Shown here: positions 17,318 to 25,671 of the stretch, piece by piece
Layout: each line of letters begins with the position of its first letter
Position numbering within the stretch: position 1 is the first letter of the stretch
NCBI GenBank assembly: GCA_964460345.1
Contig: CAYWRO010000003.1
Location: 1-64,000 of the forward strand
Reading direction: 5' to 3'
DNA length: 64,000 nt
Source of the DNA: CAYWRO01 sp964460345
Lineage (GTDB): Bacteria > Planctomycetota > Phycisphaerae > Phycisphaerales > UBA1924
Notes under the pieces: model-generated
What the model was told of the DNA's origin: nothing
Database searches by the model: none
Seen by the model: only the letters and a program-made list of their open reading frames with translations
Made by a program: the position numbers and the translations under genes

Positions 17318-18535
17318 ATGAGCCAGCTTGCAGGACATGCCGCCTACGCCTATGTGGCGATGAAGCCCACCGGCGGCCGGAAAATTGGCGTGCGCCAGGC
17401 TCAGGACTTGGCGGCCCTTTCCGACGGCCTCCGGATGGAGAGCTTGCTCCTGCTGAAGCATTGGGAACTGCCCGCCTGGGCTGCCCGCGACAACGAACTG
17501 ACGCTTAAGGACCAACTTGCCCTGAATGAACAGCTCGCCCAGCTTCTCAGCCGCGGCGTCCCGCTCGTGGAGGCCCTGGAGGTCGCCGCGGGCACCGTCC
17601 GTCCGGTTGCCAAGGGGCGGATCGAGCGGATGCGCGAGCTGGTGGCCGCAGGTTCGAACTTCGCTGACGCCTGTGTAAAGGTGGGGGGGTTCGACACGGT
17701 CACGGTGGCGGTGTACCGCGGGGCCGAGCGCACGGGCGACCTGGCCGGGGCCGCGGCCCAGATGGCCGAGGCCATCCGGCGCCGCCTGGCGGTTGCGGGA
17801 AAGGCCGTCACGCTGATGATGTATCCGGTGATCGTCCTGTCGATCAGCGTGCTCGTTGCGGTCGGCATGCTCATCGGGGTCATGCCGATGCTGGGGGAGA
17901 ACCTGCGGACGATGGCCGAGGCCTCCAATCACCAGTTGCCGGCGCTGTCGAACATGGTGTTCGACCTGGGCACGTGGATGCGCGCCAACGTCGTGCCGCT
18001 GATGATCGGCGTGGCCATCGTTCTTGTCGCCCTGCTCGTCGGAAAGGCGATTGTGGCGAACGTGGCACGGATCGCAATGCGGCGGCTTCCGATCGTCGGG
18101 GAGGTCGTTCTTGCGCAGGAATCGGCGCGGTTCTTTTCCGTCATGGCTGCGATGACCCGCTCCGGCGTGCCGATCGGCGATGCGCTGGGGGTTTCCAATC
18201 AGGCGATCAGCCACCCGCAGCTCCGCAGCCAGCTTGAGCGGTTGCGGACACGGCTGGTCGAGGGCGGCCTGCTGCGGACGTTGATTGAGGAGGTTGAGGC
18301 GCTGCCGCTGGCGACGCGCCGGCTGCTCGTCGCGGCCGAGCGCAGCGGCGATCTGGAGAGCGCCTTCAACACGCTGGCGCGCGACATGACGGACGAAGTC
18401 GACAAGCGCAGCCAGCGTCTTCTGGCGGTGATGGAGCCGCTGCTCATCGTTGTCATGTTCCTGATTATCGGCTCGTTCCTGTCGGCCGTGCTGCTGCCGA
18501 TTCTCACCATCAGCAGTCAGGCGTCAGGGCTGTAA
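17318..18535 (+). CDS. gspF: GspF/PilC-type inner-membrane platform protein
   Basis: 405 residues with the duplicated GspF architecture. The first cytoplasmic helical domain contains LNEQLAQLLSRGVPLVEALEV and YRGAERTGDL, followed by a membrane pair. The second copy contains ESARFFSVMAAMTRSGVPIGDAL and LVAAERSGDLESAF, followed by a C-terminal span (MEPLLIVVMFLIIGSFLSAVLLPI). GspF/PilC interacts with the assembly ATPase; the likely partner is the ATPase at 9005-10870. I chose ATG 17318 with GGGGAA directly upstream; a TTG at 17309 is less likely. It opens the second secretion cluster. Confidence 0.92.
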   Translation: MSQLAGHAAYAYVAMKPTGGRKIGVRQAQDLAALSDGLRMESLLLLKHWELPAWAARDNELTLKDQLALNEQLAQLLSRGVPLVEALEVAAGTVRPVAKGRIERMRELVAAGSNFADACVKVGGFDTVTVAVYRGAERTGDLAGAAAQMAEAIRRRLAVAGKAVTLMMYPVIVLSISVLVAVGMLIGVMPMLGENLRTMAEASNHQLPALSNMVFDLGTWMRANVVPLMIGVAIVLVALLVGKAIVANVARIAMRRLPIVGEVVLAQESARFFSVMAAMTRSGVPIGDALGVSNQAISHPQLRSQLERLRTRLVEGGLLRTLIEEVEALPLATRRLLVAAERSGDLESAFNTLARDMTDEVDKRSQRLLAVMEPLLIVVMFLIIGSFLSAVLLPILTISSQASGL

Positions 18536-18583
18536 GCGTTCAGCATTTCAGAATCCTGGCTTTCGGATCTCACCACGCACATT

Positions 18584-18598
18584 CGCGGCTATGCCGCG
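18584..18598 (+). promoter_or_regulatory. Perfect stem-loop directly upstream of the gspG ribosome-binding site
   Basis: Arms CGCGGC and GCCGCG flank a TAT loop; the GGGAGGAAAG ribosome-binding sequence begins immediately after. The position between gspF and the major pseudopilin gene suggests a 5' mRNA stabiliser or processing site that raises gspG output over gspF. This role is inference. Confidence 0.5.
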
Positions 18599-18613
18599 GG
18601 AGGAAAGAAGCAC

Positions 18614-19036
18614 ATGAACTCAGAATCCTGCATTCGACTGTCCCGTCATCGACGATCCGCCTTCTCGCTCCTGGAAATGATGCTTGTCGTCGTCATCATC
18701 GGCCTCCTCGCCGGCGTCGTCGTCTTCCAGTTCGCCGGCCAGGGCGACAAGGCCCGCCAAAGCACGACCAAGACGAAGATGCGCAGCGTGCAGCAGGCCA
18801 TTGAGACCTACCTCCTCGAGAACGGCAATGTCCCCATGGATCTGAGCGTTCTCACCAGCGGTTCGACGCCGCTGCTGCCGACCCTGCCAAAGGACGCGTG
18901 GCGCAATGACCTCGTCTACTACCCGCAGTCCGACGTGATTGGCAAGCAGTACACGCTGTTGAGTGTCGGCAAGGACGGTCAGGAAGGCACGGAAGACGAC
19001 ATCGACCTGTGGGTCACGGAGCAGGAAGAAGGCTGA
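18614..19036 (+). CDS. gspG: Major type II pseudopilin (GspG-like)
   Basis: 140 residues. A basic leader ends in RRSA, followed by FSLLEMMLVVVIIGLLAGVVV. This is a class III prepilin signal with Glu at +5, cleaved between Ala and Phe instead of the usual Gly and Phe. The C-terminus carries the GspG calcium-loop-like pattern YTLLSVGKDGQEGTEDDID followed by LW, typical of major pseudopilins. The length matches GspG. It would form the pseudopilus that pushes substrates through a secretin. A strong ribosome-binding site and a hairpin precede it. The stop overlaps the next ATG (TGATG at 19034-19038). Confidence 0.9.
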   Translation: MNSESCIRLSRHRRSAFSLLEMMLVVVIIGLLAGVVVFQFAGQGDKARQSTTKTKMRSVQQAIETYLLENGNVPMDLSVLTSGSTPLLPTLPKDAWRNDLVYYPQSDVIGKQYTLLSVGKDGQEGTEDDIDLWVTEQEEG

Positions 19037-19743
19037 TGACCCCCCGGGCGCGCCACATCACGATGGGTGCCACTGCTCGTCGCGGTACTCCGCGGCGCAG
19101 CAGTGCGGGCGCGCAGCGTGCTCCCAACCCGGCCGCAGCGGTCCTGCGCCGCACGCGCGTCTTGCCCGCCCAGCCTGCGCGTGCCGCTCGCGGCATGTCC
19201 CTCCTCGAGGTGGTCTTTGCCGTCGTTCTGCTTGCCCTGGTGGCCTCGGCGGTGACGGGCGCTATCTCGTTTGTGGGCGGCTCCGAAGTTCGCGCCCAGA
19301 AGCGACTTGGGGCGTACGAACTGGCCAACCGGCTGATTCTCCAGCATCTGGACGATCCCAACCAGTTGCCCGATCGCACCCGGCCGATCGAGTACGACCG
19401 CTTCCGGTATCGCTGGGAGCTCGACATCTCCCAGGTGCGCATGCGCACGCCCTCCCTCGCGACGCAACGCGAGGTGAACGCCCAGGCCAATGACCGGTTC
19501 GAGCAGGTCACGGTCGCCGTCTTCGCGGTTCAGGAGGGCGTCCTCTTCGAGCCCCCCGCGGAGCAACTCGCTGTCCTCACGCGCGTCTACGACCCGTTTG
19601 CCCCGCGCAATCCTGATGCCGTGGAGCGCATGGACGCCGATGCGCTCATTGAGAAGATCCAGGGTCTTTTCGGGGGCGATCTCCCAGCGGGAGGCCGCAA
19701 TCGCTCCGGCGGTGGATCAGGGAATGGGGGAGGGAGTCAGTGA
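19036..19743 (+). CDS. gspI: Minor pseudopilin (GspI-like)
   Basis: 235 residues from ATG 19036, which overlaps the gspG stop. The pseudopilin core is AARG followed by MSLLEVVFAVVLLALVASAVTG, cleaved after Gly with Glu at +5. The segment before the cleavage site would be 53 residues, very long for a class III leader and rich in Ala, Arg and Pro. A downstream start (ATG 19063 or a TTG near 19162) would shorten it. After the helix there is a mixed alpha/beta domain (ANRLILQHLDDPNQL, YRWELDISQVRM, VTVAVFAVQEG) consistent with GspI. The C-terminus ends in a Gly-rich tail. It is part of the overlapping G-I-J-K block; no separate gspH is present. Confidence 0.72.
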   Translation: MTPRARHITMGATARRGTPRRSSAGAQRAPNPAAAVLRRTRVLPAQPARAARGMSLLEVVFAVVLLALVASAVTGAISFVGGSEVRAQKRLGAYELANRLILQHLDDPNQLPDRTRPIEYDRFRYRWELDISQVRMRTPSLATQREVNAQANDRFEQVTVAVFAVQEGVLFEPPAEQLAVLTRVYDPFAPRNPDAVERMDADALIEKIQGLFGGDLPAGGRNRSGGGSGNGGGSQ

Positions 19744-20885
19744 GCCGCTCGCGTGCTTTCACATTGATCGAGATGATGCTGGCCATAGCGATCGGTGGCA
19801 TCGTCATCTCCATCGCCATGTCGATGTTTCTCGCGCTGGATCGCGCGCAGCAGCGGCTGGAACGCCGGTTCGAGGCTTCCCTCGGCCTTGGTCGCATCCG
19901 CCTTGCCGTGAGCCGCGCGATGGAGCAGTTGCTCGTCTCTGACGCTTCCCGCCCCGCGGAGCTCAATGAGCCGGAGAATTTGGAGCAGTTGCTGCGCGAC
20001 GGCGGGGCCTCGCTGGCGGGCGTGCGGCCGCGGTTCATCCTCGAGCCTGATGCGGCGCTGCCGCTGATGGAGTGGCAGCCTGATCCACAACAGCCGCCGG
20101 AACTCATCCAACCGCAGCGGTTCGAGATGACCCTTCGTTCCGCCCCGGTCTACGCCCTCGCCTCCGGCGGCGACTCCCTTGCGCTGGATGACGCCGAGGC
20201 GCTAGAGGATCTGGTCGAGTCCATGCGGCGGGCCGAACCCCGCAGGTCACGGTCAGCCAACGACGCTGAGGCTCGCCAGGACGAAGAGGGTGACGCCGAC
20301 GGTGAACTCGAAGAGGAGGAATCGTCCGGGGACGAGACGGAGGAGGATCTGGAGGAGACCCCCCTTGCTCCGGGTGTTCGGGGCGTCTTCGAACTCACCG
20401 CGGATGAGGAGCGAGGCCTTGACGAGCCGCTGAGCTGGACACTCTGGTGGCGTGTGCTCGGCTCCTCCTTTGAGACCGGCACACTCGACGCTGCGCTGGA
20501 TGTCAACAGTCGTGCTCATGTCAACCGGTTGCTCGGTGACACCATCAATCCTGAGGATGACGGCGCCCGGGTGAAGCTGGCGGAGGGGCTGCGAACGGTC
20601 CGGTGGACGGCCCGGCGCGACGGTGAATCCATGGATCGGCTCATCGTCGTCTGGTGGCGGGACCTGCCGGCGTACATGGAGCTTGAGACGCAGACCCTCG
20701 ACGGCCGCTGGAACAAGTGGATGTTTGAGGTAAGCTGGACTCAGGGCGCTGAGCCGGGCACGCCCCAGTCGAACGCGCCCGCGTCCCCGCAGGACCAAAG
20801 CGCTCCGGATGGGGGAGGGAACCGCGTACCGCCGGAAGCTGCGGATGCAGTGAACAGGGCGATCGGAATCGGGGGTGACAAGTGA
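19740..20885 (+). CDS. gspJ: Minor pseudopilin (GspJ-like) with acidic insert
   Basis: 381 residues. A very short leader MSRSRA is followed by FTLIEMMLAIAIGGIVISIAM (Ala at -1, Glu at +5). This is well above the roughly 200 residues of ordinary GspJ. The excess includes a strongly acidic low-complexity stretch (residues about 160-215: runs such as DEEGDADGELEEEESSGDE) and a Pro/Gly/Asn-rich C-terminal tail. The GspJ-like part includes WTLWWRVLGS and VRWTARRDGESMDRLIVVWWRDLP. The start GTG overlaps the gspI stop (GTGA) and the stop overlaps gspK in the same way, so all four are coupled. Confidence 0.75.
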   Translation: MSRSRAFTLIEMMLAIAIGGIVISIAMSMFLALDRAQQRLERRFEASLGLGRIRLAVSRAMEQLLVSDASRPAELNEPENLEQLLRDGGASLAGVRPRFILEPDAALPLMEWQPDPQQPPELIQPQRFEMTLRSAPVYALASGGDSLALDDAEALEDLVESMRRAEPRRSRSANDAEARQDEEGDADGELEEEESSGDETEEDLEETPLAPGVRGVFELTADEERGLDEPLSWTLWWRVLGSSFETGTLDAALDVNSRAHVNRLLGDTINPEDDGARVKLAEGLRTVRWTARRDGESMDRLIVVWWRDLPAYMELETQTLDGRWNKWMFEVSWTQGAEPGTPQSNAPASPQDQSAPDGGGNRVPPEAADAVNRAIGIGGDK

Positions 20886-21835
20886 TTCGGGCTCGGTGTC
20901 GCCAACGCGGACGCAGCTCCAGGCGGGGTCGCCGCGCGTTCGCCCTGCCGATGGTGGTGCTGCTCGCCCTGGTGGCGACTCTGGGGATCGGCGTTATGCT
21001 CGAACGGGCCGCCCAGGCCATGCTCGCCACCCAGCGGGAGGTCGACGTCTATCGCCGCCATCACGACACGCTCGGCATGAAGGAAATGGTTAACCGCTGG
21101 CTCGGCTCAAACCAGAACCGCTTGGCCGAGCGGCTCGGCGATGATGGCCTGGCGTTCCGGCTGGAGTTGCCGGATGGCGATGAAATCCACGTCTATTTCG
21201 CCCCCGGCCAGGGGCAGGCGCTGACGTCCCTCGATCTGCTCGGCGGCGACCGCAACCTGCAGGCCCGTCAGGTGGCCCGGCTCATCGCGGCGATGGAGCA
21301 GGACGCCGTCAGGTCCGGTTCTGATGTCATCCTGGCCTCTCAGGACCCGGCCCTGATCGATGTGGAGGGGGACACAAGCCGCTTTCAGTTCAGCCCGGGT
21401 CTGTCCCGCCCGTTTGGTCCGGTCGAGGTGGACGTCAACGTCGCGCCGGTGGAGGTGCTGGAGACGATCGCCCGGGTGGCCATTGTGGATGGCAGCCCGG
21501 AGGAGTTTGTGGCGGAACTGCTGCGGGCCAGGGACGACGATGAGCCGATCACACAGGTTGATATCCGCGCTGCCGGATCCAGCGCGGACCTTACCGATGG
21601 AGACCTGGCGACCATCAGAACGATGCTGACCGCGAACGGAACGCTCTGGCGCGTCGTAGCGGAACGTCTGGACCGGCGAGGTCGCCTGGTCGAGCGGACC
21701 GGCGGCTACTTCCAGACCGGATTGACCGAGGGCGGGGGCTCTGATTTCAACCAGGGGGGTGGGTTCCTCTCCTGGCGCACTCTGGACCTGCCGGAGTCGG
21801 ACATGGTTCCGGTCGACGGCAGCCCGTATCGTTGA
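20882..21835 (+). CDS. gspK: Minor pseudopilin (GspK-like)
   Basis: 317 residues. An Arg-rich leader ends in RRGRRA and is followed by FALPMVVLLALVATLGIGVML. The lack of Glu at position +5 is the hallmark of GspK, which caps the pseudopilus tip. The periplasmic part has the GspK-like alpha-domain pattern VDVNVAPVEVLETIARVA, related to the helix-hairpin-helix in which residues after N-x-N/A fold. The C-terminus has QTGLTEGGGSDFNQGGGF, which looks flexible. It starts with GTG inside GTGA and lies next to gspJ and the gspC-like gene, as in canonical T2SS operons. Confidence 0.8.
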   Translation: MIRARCRQRGRSSRRGRRAFALPMVVLLALVATLGIGVMLERAAQAMLATQREVDVYRRHHDTLGMKEMVNRWLGSNQNRLAERLGDDGLAFRLELPDGDEIHVYFAPGQGQALTSLDLLGGDRNLQARQVARLIAAMEQDAVRSGSDVILASQDPALIDVEGDTSRFQFSPGLSRPFGPVEVDVNVAPVEVLETIARVAIVDGSPEEFVAELLRARDDDEPITQVDIRAAGSSADLTDGDLATIRTMLTANGTLWRVVAERLDRRGRLVERTGGYFQTGLTEGGGSDFNQGGGFLSWRTLDLPESDMVPVDGSPYR

Positions 21836-21855
21836 CTCTCATGCGAGGAGCTGGC

Positions 21856-22725
21856 ATGCAATCACACCGACAGCACGCGCGTCGACGCGCCCGAACGGCC
21901 CAGTTGGCTGCAGGAGCCGGCTTGGCCGCTGCCCTGGCGATCGCCGTGCTGCCGCTGCACGGGGCACTGAGCCGTCGTGCGGCCACAAACGACACCGCCC
22001 GCCCGGAGGCGAACGACGACGCGCAGCGTCCCGCACCGGAACCGTTGGACCAGGCTTGGGTGAGCCGGATCTTCCGCTCGGTCGGGCCGGAGGCCCTGCC
22101 GGAGCAGGTCGCGGCCAAGACCGACGAGCCTGCCGCGGCGGTTGAACCGGAGACGCCTGCCGTGGCGGCGCAGGAGCCGGATTCGGCCGTTGTTCCGGAT
22201 ACCCGGTGGCAGTACCTCGGTTCGATTACGACCTCTCGCGGCCGTTCCGCACTGCTTCGGGACAAGCAGGCGGGCAACAAGCAGCATCTCATCGCCGAGG
22301 GGCGCGTGGTCGAGGGGTTCACCGTCCACCGGATTGAGGATGCCCACGTCATTCTGACGGCGAGCGGCAGACAAACAAAGGTGGAGCTTGCTCCGCCGAG
22401 CGCCTCCTGGACGGCGCCAGGGGCGGCGCCGCCTGTCCGCACGGCGGCCGCCACAGCCAATCAACAGCGCGCGAACTCGCGCGTGAATCCCGCCCTGGCG
22501 AACCGCGCTCGCGCAGGTCGCACGAAGGGAGAGATCGATCCAGAGTTCGCGCGTCAGCTACGCGAGCAGGTGCTGCACGGCGAGGTTGATCCCGACCGCA
22601 TCGGCGCGATGCAGAAGGCCGGCATGATCGACGACGCGACCGCGGCGGAACTGGTGACCCAGTACAAGGAAATCCAGGGGCTCTCCGAAGAGGAGTACGC
22701 CGAGCTGCGGGAGAAGCTCAAGTAG
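21856..22725 (+). CDS. GspC-like inner-membrane clamp protein
   Basis: 289 residues from ATG 21856, chosen because GAGGAG at 21845-21850 is ideally spaced; TTG 21832 and ATG 21841 are in-frame alternatives. An Arg-rich cytoplasmic end, a single span (AAGAGLAAALAIAVLPLHGA) and a Pro/Ala/Glu linker lead to a small beta domain. Its pattern is WQYLGSITTSRGRSALLRD, HLIAEGRVVEGFTVHRIE and VILTASGRQTKVEL. That is the homology-region layout of GspC, which touches GspD, GspL and GspM. The C-terminal 60 residues are helical and charged (EIDPEFARQLREQVLHG) and are not part of normal GspC. Family call rests on topology, domain pattern and gene position. Confidence 0.6.
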   Translation: MQSHRQHARRRARTAQLAAGAGLAAALAIAVLPLHGALSRRAATNDTARPEANDDAQRPAPEPLDQAWVSRIFRSVGPEALPEQVAAKTDEPAAAVEPETPAVAAQEPDSAVVPDTRWQYLGSITTSRGRSALLRDKQAGNKQHLIAEGRVVEGFTVHRIEDAHVILTASGRQTKVELAPPSASWTAPGAAPPVRTAAATANQQRANSRVNPALANRARAGRTKGEIDPEFARQLREQVLHGEVDPDRIGAMQKAGMIDDATAAELVTQYKEIQGLSEEEYAELREKLK

Positions 22726-24446
22726 TGAGTGGCTTCGTCTGCCATCTTGAACGCGCGCCGAACGGCACGCTTTCAGCGGTTCGCCTGGTCGGGCCGGGCA
22801 TGGATCGCGTCTGGAACGCGCCACCTGTGTCGGAAGAGACCCCCGGAGCCGCCGGCACTGCGGTCCGCAGCGCTGCGGAGTGGGTTGCTGAGCAACTCGG
22901 CAGCGCCACCCGCGTTCTGGAGATGGTCACGGTTGATGCGGCGGGCGGCATCTGCTCCTGGATCAGCGCCCCCAGCAGCGCTCCCGCGGTCCTGAATGCG
23001 GCCATCCGCCAGCATGCCGGCACGGGCAACCCACTGCTTGAGGCCGTGTCGTCGCCGGCCCGTTCCACGCAGGCTTTGGCCGCCCCAGGCGGCGATGCCG
23101 GCCGTGCGACGACGCGCTACCCCGTCATTTCACTCCCGGACGCTCCGGTGCGAGTGTTCCTGGATGAGTTGGACGGCCGAGGCATTGAAGTTCGCGCGGT
23201 GGAGTCGCTCTGGCACGCCCTGGCCGCGGCGTGGGACCCTTCGGCGGGAGAGACCTCCCGGGGCGGCGTGCGGGAACCGGCCTCAGAGCGGGTCGTTGCG
23301 GGTGATGGGCCGGCAACGGCCGTTGTCATGCTCGATCCTGGCCAGGACGGGGATGGGCGACTGGTGTGGGCCTGGTCTCGACAGGGTGCGTTGCTTGCCG
23401 CCGGCTCCATGCGATTGCTGTCGGTCCGGCCGCAACGCTCCCGAGATGCCGCTCGCGACTCGGTGCTCGAAGTTGAGTCGGAGAATCCGGCGGCGATGGC
23501 CGATCTCGCCCGCCGCATCGGGGGCGAGCCGCGTGAAGGCCAGGGGCCGACCGCGCTGGCGTGCTCCGAGGCGGAGGTCGGTCGCCTGGCGCTCGACTGG
23601 CTCTCGTTCGCCGCGCAAACGGGCGCGAGCCCGGAGCGGATCATTGCGTTTGGCGCGCCGGTGGTGGCGGGGCACAACGGCCACGCCGGCAAGGTTGCTT
23701 CCGTTGCCCATGCGTTGAGCGATGCCTGGCCTGGGGCCACGATCGATGCCGTCAGCGATGAGGATCCGATCGGCAGCACGCTGCGGCGCCTCTCGACGGG
23801 GGCGGCGTCCACTGAGGCGCAGCATGCTGATCCGAGAGCGGCGCTCACGTCGCTGACCCTGCGGCCCGGACGCATTGATCGCCGCGTTTTCCGCTGGACG
23901 GCCGCGGCCGTCCTGGCGGCGTCACTTGGCGTCGCGGCCCTCGGCTGGCAACTGAACCGCGCCGCCGCGGAGACGCAGGGCCAGATCGAGGTGGCCCAGG
24001 CGCGGCAGAAGAGCGTGCTGACCGAGCTGACCAACGACTTCCCTGATCTGAATGCTCAGAAAATTCTTCGATCCGGCAATCCGCAGAACGAGCTGGCCCA
24101 GGCGCTGAACACGCTTCAAGCCGCCATCAAGGACGAGTCCGCTCCGAAGCCGGTCGTGCAGGAGTTGCTCAACATCCTCAGTGCCGTCGAGCCGTATGCC
24201 GACGCGGTGAAGATTCAGAAGATTGACATCCAGTTCATCGTGGTAGCGGTTCGTCTCACCTTGCCGGAGAATGAGACGGATGCCGGCCCGAAGATTCTGG
24301 CCGAGCTGCGCGATCGTTCGGAGATGCTCGAGTGGCAGGGGCAGTTTGTCTCGGGCGGACGCAACCAGACTGGTCGTCCGTATGTGCTGACGGGGCAGTG
24401 GCGGTCTCGCCCGGCCAGCCCTGAGCCGACGGGAGCCGCGCGATGA
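22725..24446 (+). CDS. gspL: GspL-like bitopic platform protein
   Basis: 573 residues with GspL topology. There is a large cytoplasmic domain (about 1-387) of divergent actin-like fold and one span (RWTAAAVLAASLGVAALGWQL) near residues 388-410. The periplasmic region has a coiled coil and a ferredoxin-like domain (LLNILSAVEPYADAVKIQKI, FIVVAVRLTLPENE). GspL recruits the GspE ATPase and pairs with GspM. Its presence beside a separate PilM/N/O set in the same window is noteworthy. The start GTG shares one base with the previous stop and the stop overlaps gspM by ATGA. The cytoplasmic part is weakly conserved, so the call depends on architecture and order. Confidence 0.68.
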   Translation: MSGFVCHLERAPNGTLSAVRLVGPGMDRVWNAPPVSEETPGAAGTAVRSAAEWVAEQLGSATRVLEMVTVDAAGGICSWISAPSSAPAVLNAAIRQHAGTGNPLLEAVSSPARSTQALAAPGGDAGRATTRYPVISLPDAPVRVFLDELDGRGIEVRAVESLWHALAAAWDPSAGETSRGGVREPASERVVAGDGPATAVVMLDPGQDGDGRLVWAWSRQGALLAAGSMRLLSVRPQRSRDAARDSVLEVESENPAAMADLARRIGGEPREGQGPTALACSEAEVGRLALDWLSFAAQTGASPERIIAFGAPVVAGHNGHAGKVASVAHALSDAWPGATIDAVSDEDPIGSTLRRLSTGAASTEAQHADPRAALTSLTLRPGRIDRRVFRWTAAAVLAASLGVAALGWQLNRAAAETQGQIEVAQARQKSVLTELTNDFPDLNAQKILRSGNPQNELAQALNTLQAAIKDESAPKPVVQELLNILSAVEPYADAVKIQKIDIQFIVVAVRLTLPENETDAGPKILAELRDRSEMLEWQGQFVSGGRNQTGRPYVLTGQWRSRPASPEPTGAAR

Positions 24447-25012
24447 GCACAAGCCCGAACCGACACGAAATGGAACTGATCGCCGCCGCGGCGAGCGCGG
24501 AGCGATCCAACCGGCCGCGTTGGCTGATCATTCTGGCCGGCCTCGTCTTCGTCGGCGCGATGATTTACCTGTTGATGTCCATGGGCGGCCTGGCGCGGGC
24601 CCGCACCAGCCTGTCGCAGGCCGAAGAGCAGTACACCACCGTGCAGCGGCGGGCCGAGGCCTACCGCAAGCAGGCCACCGAACTGGCCAATCGCGCCGTG
24701 CCGGAAGACAACGCGACCGCGCTGAAGATGGAGGAACTCGGCAACCTGGTCGGTCTGCAGATGCGCGTGACAGAGCCTGACCGGTACCCCGGCTACAACG
24801 AGCGCGGCGTCCGTCGCCGCGCGCTCAACGTGGAACTGTCCAATGCCGACCCCGCGCTGTTCACCTCCTGGCTGCACACCGTGATGAACTCGGAGGATCT
24901 CCGCGGCCTGCAGATCCGCACACTGAGCATGGAACCGCAGCCCCCGCGCCCCGGTCAGCCGGTCGGCTGGAGGATTACCGTCGCCTTTGATCGCCTTGAG
25001 AGGAGGGTCTGA
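24443..25012 (+). CDS. gspM: GspM/PilO-like inner-membrane protein
   Basis: 189 residues: a short cytoplasmic N-terminus, one span (RWLIILAGLVFVGAMIYLLMSM), and a coiled-coil helix (ARTSLSQAEEQYTTVQRRAEAYRKQ in part, residues about 52-85). A ferredoxin-like domain follows (RRALNVELSNADPALFTSWLHTVM and VGWRITVAFDRLE in part). GspM and PilO share this fold; next to gspL, GspM is the better name. It begins in ATGA with gspL and ends in TGATG with the TPR lipoprotein gene, so the operon is tightly coupled. Confidence 0.7.
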   Translation: MSTSPNRHEMELIAAAASAERSNRPRWLIILAGLVFVGAMIYLLMSMGGLARARTSLSQAEEQYTTVQRRAEAYRKQATELANRAVPEDNATALKMEELGNLVGLQMRVTEPDRYPGYNERGVRRRALNVELSNADPALFTSWLHTVMNSEDLRGLQIRTLSMEPQPPRPGQPVGWRITVAFDRLERRV

Positions 25013-25653
25013 TGCGGGACTTGAGTGTTCGTGGTATTGCTCCCGCCGCGGTGCTGGCGATCGGTTCGATGCTGCTTGCCGGGGGGTGCAGTTCCTCACG
25101 CGGCTGGGAGCGGCCGCGGGCCTACACCGACGCTGCTGCGCAGGCGGCCGAGCACGCCCGTCGCCTCGCCGAAGCCGAGCGCAAGGCCCTTGCGCTCACG
25201 CAACGCGCAATGCGGGCCGATGATGCGGGCGATTACGAAGAGGCGATCCGCCTGTGCGTTGAGGCGATCAACACGTATCCGGATCTGGGCATCGCCTGGC
25301 ACACCATGGGCGTCGCCTTGCTGGCCCGCGGAGAGCGGCAGCGCGCCTGGGAGAGCTTCAGCCGCGCCGCCCAGCTTGACCCGATCAGCCCGGAGCCGGT
25401 GTACAACATGGGCGTCATCCTTCAGGAGAACATGCTTCTGGATGAGGCCAAGCGGTACCACCTCGAAGCGCTCGGGCGGAAGCCGACCTATCTCCCGTCC
25501 CTGCGGGAATCGATTCGGATCGACCGCATGATGGCTCGTGTGGACCAGGAGACCATTGCGCGCGTCACCCGGGCGTTGATGCTGGAGACCGAACCGGAGT
25601 GGCGAGAATACTTCCAGCGCACGCTTCTGCAGGGCGAATCAGGCCGAGGCTAA
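25012..25653 (+). CDS. TPR-repeat lipoprotein (PilF/PilW-like)
   Basis: 213 residues. A signal peptide ends in the lipobox LAGGC (Cys near residue 26). The mature part has tetratricopeptide repeats: MRADDAGDYEEAIRLCVEAI, PDLGIAWHTMGVALLARGE and PISPEPVYNMGVILQE. An outer-membrane TPR lipoprotein at the end of a pilus/T2SS operon suggests a pilotin or secretin-assembly role like PilF/PilW. No secretin gene is in the window to confirm this. AGGAGGG at 25001-25007 precedes the ATG, which overlaps the gspM stop. Confidence 0.75.
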   Translation: MRDLSVRGIAPAAVLAIGSMLLAGGCSSSRGWERPRAYTDAAAQAAEHARRLAEAERKALALTQRAMRADDAGDYEEAIRLCVEAINTYPDLGIAWHTMGVALLARGERQRAWESFSRAAQLDPISPEPVYNMGVILQENMLLDEAKRYHLEALGRKPTYLPSLRESIRIDRMMARVDQETIARVTRALMLETEPEWREYFQRTLLQGESGRG

Positions 25654-25671
25654 GCCCCGTAGCATTGCCGC

